This document shows, piece by piece, positions 7,969 to 16,533 of a stretch of 64,000 nt of DNA (within the stretch, counting starts at the first letter, position 1; each line of letters opens with the position of its first letter). The stretch spans positions 1 to 64,000 of the forward strand of contig CAYOTA010000007.1 of the NCBI GenBank assembly GCA_964406795.1, read 5' to 3'. Made by a program: the position numbers and the translations under genes. Source of the stretch: JAGORM01 sp964406795 (GTDB lineage: Bacteria > Patescibacteriota > Microgenomatia > Levybacterales > GWA1-39-11). The notes below the pieces were generated by a model. It saw only the letters and a program-made list of their open reading frames with translations, made no database searches and had not been told where the DNA came from.

Positions 7969-9464
7969 TTAACACGTATCTTAATAAGTTTTTTACCCGT
8001 TACCCCAGAAAATCAATTCGTCTTCTTGAAATACTACCTCCGTTAACAGCGTTATTTTTAATCAGTATTCCGTTCTGGGGAGCGCTCATTTTTCCTGTAG
8101 AGTTAGCTTATTTTATTATTTTTTTTGACATATATTGGCTTTATAAATCATTAAATCTTGCTATTTGTTCATTTACTGCATCCCGGAAAATTAAAAAGGC
8201 AGAGAACACTAATTACGCAGCATTAGCAGCCCTTCAGCCAGACTTTAAAAAAGTGCATCACGTGGTAGTAATTCCAACATATAAGGAATCTGTAAGTAAA
8301 TTATCAGACACCATTGAAAGCTTAAAAGCTCAAACTCTGCCATTATCCCAAATTCACATATTTTTAGGATTTGAAGTTCGTGAAGAAGAAGCACATTCTA
8401 AAGCAGAAGAGTTGATTAGTAGTTATGGAAAGATATTTGGTACGGTTCATGCTTCTTACCATCCGGATATAGAAGGCGAGTTAAAAGGAAAAGCGTCTAA
8501 TCAGGCTTTTGCGGCTCGTGAGGCATATGACATGCTTGTTACAAGGAAAAAAATGGACGTAGATTTTATGACTGTGTCCTCCGTTGACGCAGATTCTATA
8601 TTTGACCCTCAATACTTTGCATATCTTACCTATGAATTTTTAATCTCCCCGGAAAGACACTTAAGATTTTTCATGTCAGCAAATGTGTATTACAATAACT
8701 TCTGGAAGGTTCCAGCTGGAACACGCGTGTTTGCGTTTTTTGGAAGCTTGGTAAGAACGTCTTTATTAGTTCAAGGAATTCGTTTAATTCCAAATTCCAC
8801 GTATACGTTATCTTTTAAGCTTTTGCATGACATAGATTTTTGGGATACCGACGTTATACCTGAAGATTATAGAGTATTCTTTAAGGCTTTTTTTCAAAAA
8901 AAAGGTCGGGTATCTGTGGTTCCAATTTTTCTTAAAACCTCCATGGACTCTCCTCAATCCATGACGTATTTTGGAAGTCTTATGAATAAATATAATCAAG
9001 AAAGACGTTGGTCATGGGGAATTTCAGACGACGCAGTATTTATAAAGTGGTGGCTAACAGTAAAAGATGTACCATTTTTGAAAAAAACATTCTTAGTTTC
9101 CAACGTTATGATGGATCACATTTTGTGGCCTGTGAACTGGTTTTTAATTACAATATCTGCAAATTTAGTAGTATTTTTAAATCCGGAATTCTCACGTACA
9201 GCGCTAGGATACACGCTTCCTCATTTGTCAGGTTTCATTTTAACTATTTGTTTATTTGCACTGTTTGTTCTTATTTACGTTGACTTTGATTTGCGCTCTA
9301 ATAAATATGCGTCTCCTCCTAAAATGAAACAATTTATGTTTCCGCTAGAATTTGTATTAATGCCTATAGCCGGCCTGTTTTTATCCACAATTCCAGCGTT
9401 AATCTCTCACATACAATTAATTCGCGGAAAACGCCTAGAATATAAGGTCACCGAAAAGGTGTAA
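7965..9464 (+). CDS. Membrane glycosyltransferase, family 2
   Basis: A processive-type GT2 enzyme of 499 aa in the cytoplasmic membrane. Two membrane helices (about 24-42 and 45-65) precede the catalytic domain, and about three more follow (about 375-480). Catalytic motifs fit the cellulose synthase/hyaluronan synthase group: PTYKES 104-109, VDAD 207-210, a PEDYR motif 299-303 and QERRW 345-349. It overlaps tatD by 4 bases and is followed at once by a GT39 gene, so it belongs to an envelope glycan operon. The sugar donor and product cannot be read from the sequence. Confidence 0.9.
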   Translation: MINTYLNKFFTRYPRKSIRLLEILPPLTALFLISIPFWGALIFPVELAYFIIFFDIYWLYKSLNLAICSFTASRKIKKAENTNYAALAALQPDFKKVHHVVVIPTYKESVSKLSDTIESLKAQTLPLSQIHIFLGFEVREEEAHSKAEELISSYGKIFGTVHASYHPDIEGELKGKASNQAFAAREAYDMLVTRKKMDVDFMTVSSVDADSIFDPQYFAYLTYEFLISPERHLRFFMSANVYYNNFWKVPAGTRVFAFFGSLVRTSLLVQGIRLIPNSTYTLSFKLLHDIDFWDTDVIPEDYRVFFKAFFQKKGRVSVVPIFLKTSMDSPQSMTYFGSLMNKYNQERRWSWGISDDAVFIKWWLTVKDVPFLKKTFLVSNVMMDHILWPVNWFLITISANLVVFLNPEFSRTALGYTLPHLSGFILTICLFALFVLIYVDFDLRSNKYASPPKMKQFMFPLEFVLMPIAGLFLSTIPALISHIQLIRGKRLEYKVTEKV

Positions 9465-9470
9465 TACAAC

Positions 9471-11006
9471 GTGAAAAAACTTATTCATTCATTTTGCAGA
9501 TTGGAAATTGCGCCTCACGCATATGACTTCTTTTTATTAGGAGCTGTATTTGTTTTTTCTTTGCTTAGAATCCCATCCCTAATAGAACCCGAATGGTATG
9601 GTGATGAAGGGATATATCAAGTAATTGGGGCAGCGTTAAATCAAGGCAGTCTGTTGTACCGTGACATATGGGACAATAAGCCTCCGCTTTTATATGTGTA
9701 TTACGCATTAGTTAATGGAGATTTATTTGCCATTAAATTTATGTCTTTACTGTTTGGACTTGCCGCAGTTATTTCATTTTTCTTCCTTGCAAAAAGTATC
9801 TTCCAAAATAAAAAATTACCTACGTTTGTTTCGACCAGCGTATTTGTGTATTTATTTGGTGCGCCAGTTCTGGAGGGAAATGTAGCAAATGCAGAAAATT
9901 TTATACTTTTCCCCATTATTCTGTCTCTTCTATTAATTACTAAACTTACTTCAAGGTCAAACTTTTTAATACCCGTAGTATCCGGACTGTTACTGTCAAT
10001 TGCCTTTTTAACAAAGATAGTTGCAGTTTTTGATCTTACTGCATTTTTGGTTATTCTTTTTTGCTTAAGGTTTTATAACAAAAATATTTTAGACATAAAA
10101 AGACACGCATTGTCCAAGCCAAAGGAATTTCTAGTAGCTATCAAACAAGAATTGTTGATTTTGGGTGCGTTTATAATTCCTATTTTTCTTACCTGGTTAT
10201 ATTTTGTTTTTATGGGTTCGTCATCAGAATTTTTAAGTGCAACATTTTCAAATAACGTTGGATATGTTGGATGGAAAAATTATTTTGTCATGCAAGTAGG
10301 AACTATAAATATTTCAATTCCTCAAGGATTACTTATTATAAAAATTATCTTACTGATAATAAGCACGTTAGGAATAATTATTTACAGAAAGAAGTTTTCC
10401 ATCACATCGTTAATTGTGTATACGTGGCTTATATTTAGTTTATTTAATGCGTTTTTCTCAGGGCGCCCTTACACACATTATGTATTAACATTTGTTCCGG
10501 CATTCAGTTTGCTTATAGGACTAATATTTCTTCAGCGAAAACGGTTTGTTGCGCACGCAATAGTTGCATTTCTTGTGTTACTTCTGGTACGTGAGAATTT
10601 TGATATATATAAAAAGAATTTTGCATACTATGTAAATTATACTGATTTTGTAATGGGAGAAAAGTCGGTTTCAGATTATCAGAAATTTTTTGATGGAGAT
10701 ACTCCCAAAAATTATGCTATCGCAGAATTTATTAAAGACAATACAAGCATCAACGAAAACGTTTTTCTCGTATCAAATAGTTCTACTATTTATTATATGG
10801 CAGGTAAGTTTCCTCCAGGCCGATATATTGTAGGCTACCATATAGAGTCTTATAAAGAAGCTGTTCTTGAGACACAAAAAGCTTTAGTAAAGTCTAAGCC
10901 AAAATATATAATAAGCACTAATGATAGTTTAGCCAAAAATTTTATTGACAATTATCAATTGCAGTATATACTCTACAATGTAAAGATTTATGAGAAGCAA
11001 TTTTAA
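9471..11006 (+). CDS. GT39-like polyprenol-dependent membrane glycosyltransferase
   Basis: A multi-pass membrane protein (511 aa, about 10-12 helices) of the ArnT/PMT type. These use lipid-linked sugars on the outer face of the membrane. The hallmark loop between helices 1 and 2 carries WYGDEG (D45, E46) and then RDIWDNKPPLLY. The start is GTG at 9471. It sits between GT2 and the WecA-like enzyme that could make its lipid-linked donor. The C-terminal soluble part (about 400-511) is predicted to lie outside the membrane. Confidence 0.87.
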   Translation: MKKLIHSFCRLEIAPHAYDFFLLGAVFVFSLLRIPSLIEPEWYGDEGIYQVIGAALNQGSLLYRDIWDNKPPLLYVYYALVNGDLFAIKFMSLLFGLAAVISFFFLAKSIFQNKKLPTFVSTSVFVYLFGAPVLEGNVANAENFILFPIILSLLLITKLTSRSNFLIPVVSGLLLSIAFLTKIVAVFDLTAFLVILFCLRFYNKNILDIKRHALSKPKEFLVAIKQELLILGAFIIPIFLTWLYFVFMGSSSEFLSATFSNNVGYVGWKNYFVMQVGTINISIPQGLLIIKIILLIISTLGIIIYRKKFSITSLIVYTWLIFSLFNAFFSGRPYTHYVLTFVPAFSLLIGLIFLQRKRFVAHAIVAFLVLLLVRENFDIYKKNFAYYVNYTDFVMGEKSVSDYQKFFDGDTPKNYAIAEFIKDNTSINENVFLVSNSSTIYYMAGKFPPGRYIVGYHIESYKEAVLETQKALVKSKPKYIISTNDSLAKNFIDNYQLQYILYNVKIYEKQF

Positions 11007-11343
11007 AATAGTATTTGCCGACAGGGTTATTTTCTACGCATTGCTAATTTCCATATTGGGAATTTTGCTGCAAATTGCGCTATCCGGTTTTCAATTTTTA
11101 AACTTACCTCCTGTTATTCCGTTATTTAATAGTCTGTCATGGGGGCAAGAACGACTTATTCACAAAATCTTTTTATTTGGTGTTCCTCTATTTTTATTAC
11201 TTATTTTAATCTTAAATCTTTCATGGGCTGCAAAGCTGTATAAAAAAAATGCCTTGTTGTCTAGAGTTCTTGTATTCAACGTTCTATTGGGCGTTTTTCT
11301 TTCTTGTATTGCTCTTGTGCAAATATTTTTTCTTGTATTTTAA
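10990..11343 (+). CDS. Small membrane protein, about 3 helices
   Basis: An unrecognised 117-aa hydrophobic protein with predicted helices near residues 12-33, 57-78 and 92-115. It overlaps the GT39 gene by 17 bases and ends 2 bases before the WecA-like gene, so it is locked into the glycan operon. It could be a subunit or flippase helper of the neighbouring enzymes. Nothing in the sequence assigns a reaction. Confidence 0.75.
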   Translation: MRSNFKIVFADRVIFYALLISILGILLQIALSGFQFLNLPPVIPLFNSLSWGQERLIHKIFLFGVPLFLLLILILNLSWAAKLYKKNALLSRVLVFNVLLGVFLSCIALVQIFFLVF

Positions 11344-11345
11344 AA

Positions 11346-12389
11346 ATGAATTTTTTAACTTTTTTTGCTCCTTTTTTAGTTGCACTTATTATAGCACTTG
11401 TGTCCGTACCAATTACTATAAAGTTTGCCAACAAATTTAAGTTAGTGGACGATCCTAAGACTCATAAGCATCCTGCTATAATTCACAAGAAACCAACTCC
11501 CAGAGCTGGTGGACTACCTATATATATAGCTGTTTTTGTATCTTCAATTATTTTTCTTCCTTATAGTTTTCAGCTCTCAATGATTTTACTTTCCGGCTTG
11601 GGCGTTATAACAGTTGGCTTACTAGATGATAAGTATGATCTGTCTCCCTACATTCGTTTTGGCACAAATATTTTATTTGCCGCTATTGTAGTTTTTTCAG
11701 GTATTACTATCCCCTTTGTAACAAATCCTTTTGGAGGTATTCTTCAATTTTCAAGCGCAGACCTATCTGCATTTTTCATTCCTCAAATACTTGCTATCAT
11801 TTGGATTGTCTGGGTCATGAACATGCTAAATTGGAGCAAAGGGGTAGATGGGCAGATGCCAGGAATCGCGACAATATCAGCGATTGTTATAGGGATTGCA
11901 TCACTTCGTTTTCCAGCGCTAGCCGAAGGAAATATTGTTGTTGCAGAATTAGCATTTCTGACGGCAGGTGCCTCCTTAGGTTTTTTGTTTTTTAATTTTT
12001 ACCCTGCAAAAATATTTCCCGGATATAGTGCAACTTTATTAGGATTTTTGATTGGTATCCTTTCCATATTGTCAGGTGTAAAGCTTGCAACTGCAGTGTT
12101 AGTGATGGGCATACCTACGGCAGATGCACTTTTTACAATCTTACGGCGGACTATGTCAAAAAAGTCCCCCTTTTGGCATGATAAAGGGCATTTACATCAC
12201 CTTCTCTTGCAGCTAGGCCTGTCTCAACGAAGTATAGCCATGTTTTATTGGTCTATGTCAGCTGTGTTAGGTGCTATAGCATTAACACTATCTAGTAAAG
12301 GTAAACTTTTTGCTATAATTTTATTAGTAGTCTTGGTTACTGGCGGAATATTGTTCTTGCGTTTTGTAGCACGAAAAAAAGCAGCATGA
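11346..12389 (+). CDS. WecA/TagO-like polyprenyl-phosphate sugar-1-phosphate transferase (GT4)
   Basis: Transfers a sugar-1-phosphate from a UDP sugar to a polyprenyl phosphate, starting lipid-linked glycan synthesis; a membrane enzyme of 347 aa. Visible motifs: KPTPRAGGLP (49-58), GLLDDKYDL with the DD pair at 94-95, NMLNWSKGVDGQ in place of the usual N-x-x-DGLDG segment, and HDKGHLHHLLL. ATG 11346 is chosen because the first helix starts there; a longer reading from 11304 only overlaps the previous gene. It overlaps the UbiA-like gene (ATGA). Confidence 0.92.
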   Translation: MNFLTFFAPFLVALIIALVSVPITIKFANKFKLVDDPKTHKHPAIIHKKPTPRAGGLPIYIAVFVSSIIFLPYSFQLSMILLSGLGVITVGLLDDKYDLSPYIRFGTNILFAAIVVFSGITIPFVTNPFGGILQFSSADLSAFFIPQILAIIWIVWVMNMLNWSKGVDGQMPGIATISAIVIGIASLRFPALAEGNIVVAELAFLTAGASLGFLFFNFYPAKIFPGYSATLLGFLIGILSILSGVKLATAVLVMGIPTADALFTILRRTMSKKSPFWHDKGHLHHLLLQLGLSQRSIAMFYWSMSAVLGAIALTLSSKGKLFAIILLVVLVTGGILFLRFVARKKAA

Positions 12390-13324
12390 CAAACTCTTTG
12401 GGTTTTTATATTTTTAAATTAATGCGTCCACGTCAGTGGATTAAAAACTTTGCATTATTTGCAGCTCCCATGTTTGGAGCGCAACTATTCGTAGAGGACT
12501 TGCTGTTTAAAATCAGTATGGGTTTTATAGCATTTTGTTTATTGTCCTCATCAACATATATCATAAATGATTTGTTAGATGTTCAAAAAGATAAACTGCA
12601 TCCGTTTAAGAAAATGAGGCCGATAGCCAGCGGACACGTTTCTGTAAACCAAGCAATAGTTGTATTTGCAATCTTAATATTTTCGTCCCTTTTTGTTTCA
12701 TATCAAATATCCGTATTCTTTCTTTTAATTTCTATTCTGTATTTAATACTTCAACTCTCTTATTCATTACTTTTTAAAAGCTTAGTAGTTTTTGATATTC
12801 TGTTTATAGCAGCAGGATATATATTACGTGTTTTAGCAGGAGAAGTTATTTCAGGGTATCACATTTCTGTATGGTTGCTGTTGACCACCGTATCTCTTTC
12901 ACTGTTCTTGGCTGTTGGAAAACGTCGCTCAGAGTTAACGCTTTTAAGAAATCAAACTGGCGCACATATAGCCAATGTCAGGAAAAGCCTATCTCATTAT
13001 TCGGATCATTTGCTTGATGCGTACTCAATGATGTTTGCGACCACAACTTTGATTTTTTATTCATTATTTACGTTTCTTGAAAGTACGAGGAGTGTTCAGC
13101 TGCCGGAAATATTATTGCCTGAATTTTTGCCTGAATACCTTCAGCGTAAGTGGCTCATGATTACAATCTTGCCCGTAATTTATGGCGTCATGAGATATTT
13201 ACAGGATATATATGAAAAAAGTGAAGGAGAAAGTCCAGACCGAGTATTGCTTTCAGACAAAGCGCTTTTGGCGGCAGTTATTTTGTGGGGAATACTGGTT
13301 ATGTTTGTAATTTACGTGTTATAG
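12386..13324 (+). CDS. UbiA-family prenyltransferase, decaprenyl-phosphate phosphoribosyltransferase-like
   Basis: A membrane enzyme of 312 aa resembling the DPPR synthases that attach PRPP-derived phosphoribose to a polyprenyl phosphate as the first step to arabinose donors. The start LMRPRQWIKNF and NDLLDVQKDKLHP (61-73, Asp-rich site one) followed by KKMRPIASG are typical. A second Asp site lies at SHYSDHLLD. It closes an operon of lipid-linked sugar enzymes. The partner oxidase/reductase DprE1/DprE2 is not in this window, so the final product is uncertain. Confidence 0.88.
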   Translation: MTNSLGFYIFKLMRPRQWIKNFALFAAPMFGAQLFVEDLLFKISMGFIAFCLLSSSTYIINDLLDVQKDKLHPFKKMRPIASGHVSVNQAIVVFAILIFSSLFVSYQISVFFLLISILYLILQLSYSLLFKSLVVFDILFIAAGYILRVLAGEVISGYHISVWLLLTTVSLSLFLAVGKRRSELTLLRNQTGAHIANVRKSLSHYSDHLLDAYSMMFATTTLIFYSLFTFLESTRSVQLPEILLPEFLPEYLQRKWLMITILPVIYGVMRYLQDIYEKSEGESPDRVLLSDKALLAAVILWGILVMFVIYVL

Positions 13325-14161
13325 CTTCTTTTCAGCAAAGCTGCTGCTTATCCAGCCTTCGACTCCATTTTTCAGTTGTATTTTATACCAATCATTTTCT
13401 TCAGCTACAAGTACCAATTCATCTTTAGGAAGCACTCTCCCAATTTCTAAAGACGCGATATTTGGTTCCTGCCGTACTCGCAAAAAGCCGGTAGGGGTTG
13501 CGAGTATGGTAACTAGCCGCTGAATGGTTGTAGGTGTTGGACTTGGGGAACCAAGGCTCCCGGGAAGCACCTCTTCTGCTTCTGGCTGTGTTCCCAAAAG
13601 TGCTTCAATAACAAGTTTGTAGCCGGGAATAGTTTTAACACGAATCGTCTTTTTTCCATACCCTCCTTTTTGCAGTTCTACTTCATGTTCGGATGATGAT
13701 ATGGGTGTGATTAAGTTTGGTGTAGCACCTGTTTCATTCCCATCCACTGAAACGAGAGCGCCTGAAGGAAGGGATGACACAAAAAGTTGCGGGTCAGTAC
13801 CTGATGCCTTTTCAAGCGTAAGAATATATGAGCTCGCATAGCTTCCTGGAAGAAATGTTCTATCTACAGCTGTTAGAACACCGCGTCCTATTTTTATTTT
13901 TGTTGAAAACTTTTCAAAGCCTCCTTCGGGTATTAATTCAAGCGTATAGTTTCCCGCATCTACCCTGTCTACCTGTTCACACTTGCACAGTGGAGTTGTC
14001 CCAAGTGTTTTTCCATTTAACACTACTTTAGCAGGTACATTTGACGTAACCTGGAGAGCTCCAGTACCTTTAGGGATAAGTGTGCCAGCAACTCGAAAGA
14101 GAAGAAAAAACCCTATGAAGATAACGAGAATAGAAAGCATACTGACGAACTTTTTTCGCAT
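13319..14161 (-). CDS. Membrane-anchored protein with two PEGA domains and an SH3-like domain
   Basis: A predicted outward-facing protein of 280 aa. One N-terminal helix (about 8-25) is followed by two PEGA-type beta domains (about 35-100 and 125-190; the second contains LPSGALVSVDGNETGATP) and a Pro/Thr-rich linker. The C-terminal bacterial SH3 domain (about 225-277) contains LRVRQEPNIAS and WYKIQLKNGVEGWI. SH3 domains of this kind commonly bind peptidoglycan. Start 14161 is set by the helix and by TTGAGA/TACTAT boxes just upstream. It converges with and overlaps the UbiA-like gene by 6 bases. Confidence 0.88.
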   Translation of the reverse strand: MRKKFVSMLSILVIFIGFFLLFRVAGTLIPKGTGALQVTSNVPAKVVLNGKTLGTTPLCKCEQVDRVDAGNYTLELIPEGGFEKFSTKIKIGRGVLTAVDRTFLPGSYASSYILTLEKASGTDPQLFVSSLPSGALVSVDGNETGATPNLITPISSSEHEVELQKGGYGKKTIRVKTIPGYKLVIEALLGTQPEAEEVLPGSLGSPSPTPTTIQRLVTILATPTGFLRVRQEPNIASLEIGRVLPKDELVLVAEENDWYKIQLKNGVEGWISSSFAEKKL

Positions 14162-14167
14162 GTCATT

Positions 14168-14196
14168 ATAGTAGCAAACAACTACAATCTTCTCAA
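14168..14196 (-). promoter_or_regulatory. Leaderless-type promoter of the PEGA gene
   Basis: Minus-strand TTGAGA (14196-14191), a 17-base spacer and TACTAT (14173-14168), ending 6 bases before the ATG at 14161. It is divergent from the hsp20 promoter. Confidence 0.6.
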
Positions 14197-14215
14197 CATG
14201 CCAAAGACTAAGTTC

Positions 14216-14250
14216 TTGACAAATTAGCACTCAATGTGATAGAGTGATAA
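14216..14250 (+). promoter_or_regulatory. hsp20 promoter region with CIRCE operator
   Basis: TTGACA (14216-14221) is followed by TTAGCACTC (14224-14232), nine bases, and GAGTGATAA (14242-14250). This is CIRCE with a single mismatch in 18 arm positions. The operator fills the space where the -10 box must lie, so HrcA would act as a direct repressor. Confidence 0.88.
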
Positions 14251-14314
14251 CATATAAAACAAAGCCTTTTTGAATTGTATCTTATACGAAAAGTAACGAA
14301 AGGAGGTGAGCAGT

Positions 14315-14755
14315 ATGGCAATAATCAGACTAAATCCTTGGAGCATTGACCGTATATTTGATGATGACTTTAATTTTCCTACTATTCATGGAGTATCCAA
14401 ATTAATGGGTCAAGGAATAAACATTTACGAAACACAAGACTCAATAGTAGCAGAAACTGCTATCCCTGGACTTTCTGAAACAGATGTAGATGTAACTTTT
14501 GAGGACGGTGTTGTTAGAATAAGCGGGACAAAAGAGGAGAAACAGGAAGAAAAAGATAAAAGAAGGTACTTCATGTCTTCAATGATTGCATCATTTAATT
14601 ATTCATTTAGAATTCCACAAGGTGTTGTAAAAATACAAGAACCTAAGGCAGAACTTGAGGATGGTATTTTGAAGCTCACCTTCAGTAAGGTTGAGAAAAA
14701 AGAACCTAAAAGAATCAAGGTTTTTAAAAAAGCAAAAGTTAAAGCAATTTCATAA
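14315..14755 (+). CDS. hsp20: Small heat-shock protein, Hsp20 family
   Basis: An ATP-independent holdase of 146 aa. The alpha-crystallin domain spans about residues 36-126 and contains ETAIPGL, the V-x-I-S-G strand and the hallmark AELEDGILKLTF. A basic C-terminal tail follows. Start 14315 is fixed by a very strong AAGGAGGTGA ribosome binding site at 14300-14309. Expression should be heat-inducible through the CIRCE operator 65 bases upstream. A bidirectional terminator follows. Confidence 0.96.
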   Translation: MAIIRLNPWSIDRIFDDDFNFPTIHGVSKLMGQGINIYETQDSIVAETAIPGLSETDVDVTFEDGVVRISGTKEEKQEEKDKRRYFMSSMIASFNYSFRIPQGVVKIQEPKAELEDGILKLTFSKVEKKEPKRIKVFKKAKVKAIS

Positions 14756-14775
14756 TGTTTTAATGTGCTTTTATA

Positions 14776-14808
14776 AAATGTGCCCCTGTAAATTACAGGG
14801 GCACATTT
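14776..14808. terminator. Bidirectional terminator hairpin
   Basis: AAATGTGCCCCTGTAA (14776-14791) and TTACAGGGGCACATTT (14793-14808) form a perfect 16-bp stem between convergent genes. A short T-rich run lies on each side (ATTTGTTT on plus, ATTTTATAA on minus). Confidence 0.85.
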
Positions 14809-14837
14809 GTTTAAAATCATAATTACTAAGCAAGCAG

Positions 14838-16493
14838 TTATGGTTTCCAGTTGCCGAGTAGAATGGAGAGATCCAGTGTGTTAATTGTGCCATTGTTATT
14901 TAAGTCGGCCAGCGCATCATTACTTCCCCATCGAGATAATAAAAAGGATAAGTCTTGTACGTTCACCTTGCCGTCACGGTTTATGTCACCAATCGCAAAT
15001 AGTGGAGGTGTTGGTGTACTCGTGGGAGTAGGTGTGCTGGTAAGGAATATGATTGGTGAAGCAGTGATAGGGGCTATAGTTGCGGTTGCCGTGGGAGTAT
15101 TGGTTATTGTGGGAGTTGGGCTTGTGCCGCCCGTTTGTGTACTTTCCCTTGACCAAATCGCAAAATCTTTAGCAAGATATGGCCAAGCACCATTGTACCA
15201 ACTGTCTTGTGAAAATCTTAATTTTACAGTCTGAGTTCCTGCAGGAATTGGCGTCCAATATGAAGAGAATTGACCTGGTCGATGTTGTCCGGTTGCTTCT
15301 ACGCTACCCAGCTGACGTGATGCAGGAGCGTAGGTTGCCCCATTATTATAGGAGACTTCAACGGTGCCCACTGCTGAAAATCGGAGATTTGCGTTTTCTG
15401 GTGCGGGTAAGTTAAATTGTAAGGTTTCAGAGTTACTGCTTATAGTTCTCTTATTCGCCTTAATCATGGTGAAGGGAACAGAACTCGAGATTTGCACATT
15501 ATCCCAATGCCATGTGTTTGGTTTACATGTTCCATCAGGTCCCGGATGATTTGCTACAGCACAATCTTTTGTAGGGTTGTACGAGTGATGTCCTAATTGG
15601 ACAACTCCCTGGGTCCAGTCTAATTCGGGAATATCAGTATCTACCCAATAAATAGATCTGTTAGAGGTGAGTGGTTGTGGAGGTATTCCAAATTTAATGC
15701 GATTTCTTGAAAGTTGAAGCTCAAATGTTGCTCTGTCTCTGGGACTTGGGGTAAGTATGTCATCATATTTTGAAAATTGATTAGAGCTAATCTCAGTTTC
15801 AACATAATTCCTAATAATATATGTCTTAAATATACCTTGATCTTGTTTGATGTGAATCGCGTTTTTTGGTGTTCCTTGCAGGTCGGGAAGCCAATCGTCA
15901 AGTGGTAGCTGCATGTTATCCTCATAAGGTGTAATCCATAAATCAATCCAATCACGGCTTGTTGACCGATAAGTAGACACGTCAAATTTTAGAGTAGTTG
16001 TTCCATTTGAAATATCCATTAGACGGTTAGGCGTTAGATATATAACCGCGTAACCTTCTTCGTTTATAGCAGTCATTATGTGATCTTTACACATAAAGAC
16101 CGCATCCTCATATATCCCGGTGGTGAGATGAGTAACTAAGTTGCCTGCAGTATCAAGTGGAGGAGTGCATCCTATACCATGATGTGCGTCTTGTTGATTT
16201 AATTTCTGTAATGTATCTACATCCCGGGAGTGGATTGCTACATCCCATTCATTTTGGCCAGCTTGCGTGAATGGCTGTGGGGTTGTAGGGGAACCATCAA
16301 AAGTTTCAGTAAAAGGAGTAGGTAAGTTTTCAGCTGCATAATTTCTTATATCCTGATTTTGGGTAAACAGAAAGTATGTCACAAAAAATGCTCCTGTAAT
16401 AAATAGAACCAGCAAGACGGAAAGACTCTTTTTATTCTTAATCAGTTTAGTAATTTTTTCTCTTGCACTAATTTTAGGAATAATTTTAATCAC
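14838..16493 (-). CDS. Secreted lectin-like protein with C-terminal dockerin
   Basis: A 551-aa exported protein. An N-terminal helix (about 25-44) is followed by a beta-rich region with Trp/Asn-rich strands (DVAIHSRDVDTL, TWHWDNVQIS, VEVSYNNGATYAPAS) that looks like a concanavalin/LamG-type fold. A Thr/Pro linker (about 440-490) leads to a dockerin with two calcium F-hand repeats: D-x-NRDGKVNVQDLSFLL and D-x-NNNGTINTLDLSILL. Dockerins plug into cohesins, and the window encodes a cohesin-like protein at 3351-4634. The start is GTG with TAAAAT 5 bases upstream. The catalytic or binding target is unknown. Confidence 0.88.
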   Translation of the reverse strand: MIKIIPKISAREKITKLIKNKKSLSVLLVLFITGAFFVTYFLFTQNQDIRNYAAENLPTPFTETFDGSPTTPQPFTQAGQNEWDVAIHSRDVDTLQKLNQQDAHHGIGCTPPLDTAGNLVTHLTTGIYEDAVFMCKDHIMTAINEEGYAVIYLTPNRLMDISNGTTTLKFDVSTYRSTSRDWIDLWITPYEDNMQLPLDDWLPDLQGTPKNAIHIKQDQGIFKTYIIRNYVETEISSNQFSKYDDILTPSPRDRATFELQLSRNRIKFGIPPQPLTSNRSIYWVDTDIPELDWTQGVVQLGHHSYNPTKDCAVANHPGPDGTCKPNTWHWDNVQISSSVPFTMIKANKRTISSNSETLQFNLPAPENANLRFSAVGTVEVSYNNGATYAPASRQLGSVEATGQHRPGQFSSYWTPIPAGTQTVKLRFSQDSWYNGAWPYLAKDFAIWSRESTQTGGTSPTPTITNTPTATATIAPITASPIIFLTSTPTPTSTPTPPLFAIGDINRDGKVNVQDLSFLLSRWGSNDALADLNNNGTINTLDLSILLGNWKP

Positions 16494-16498
16494 ACTTT

Positions 16499-16529
16499 AT
16501 TTTACATTGAGCCATCCTAGCCGTGTCAA
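16499..16529 (-). promoter_or_regulatory. Leaderless-type promoter of the dockerin gene
   Basis: Minus-strand TTGACA (16529-16524), a 19-base spacer and TAAAAT (16504-16499), 5 bases before the GTG start at 16493. Confidence 0.55.
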
Positions 16530-16533
16530 TGAG

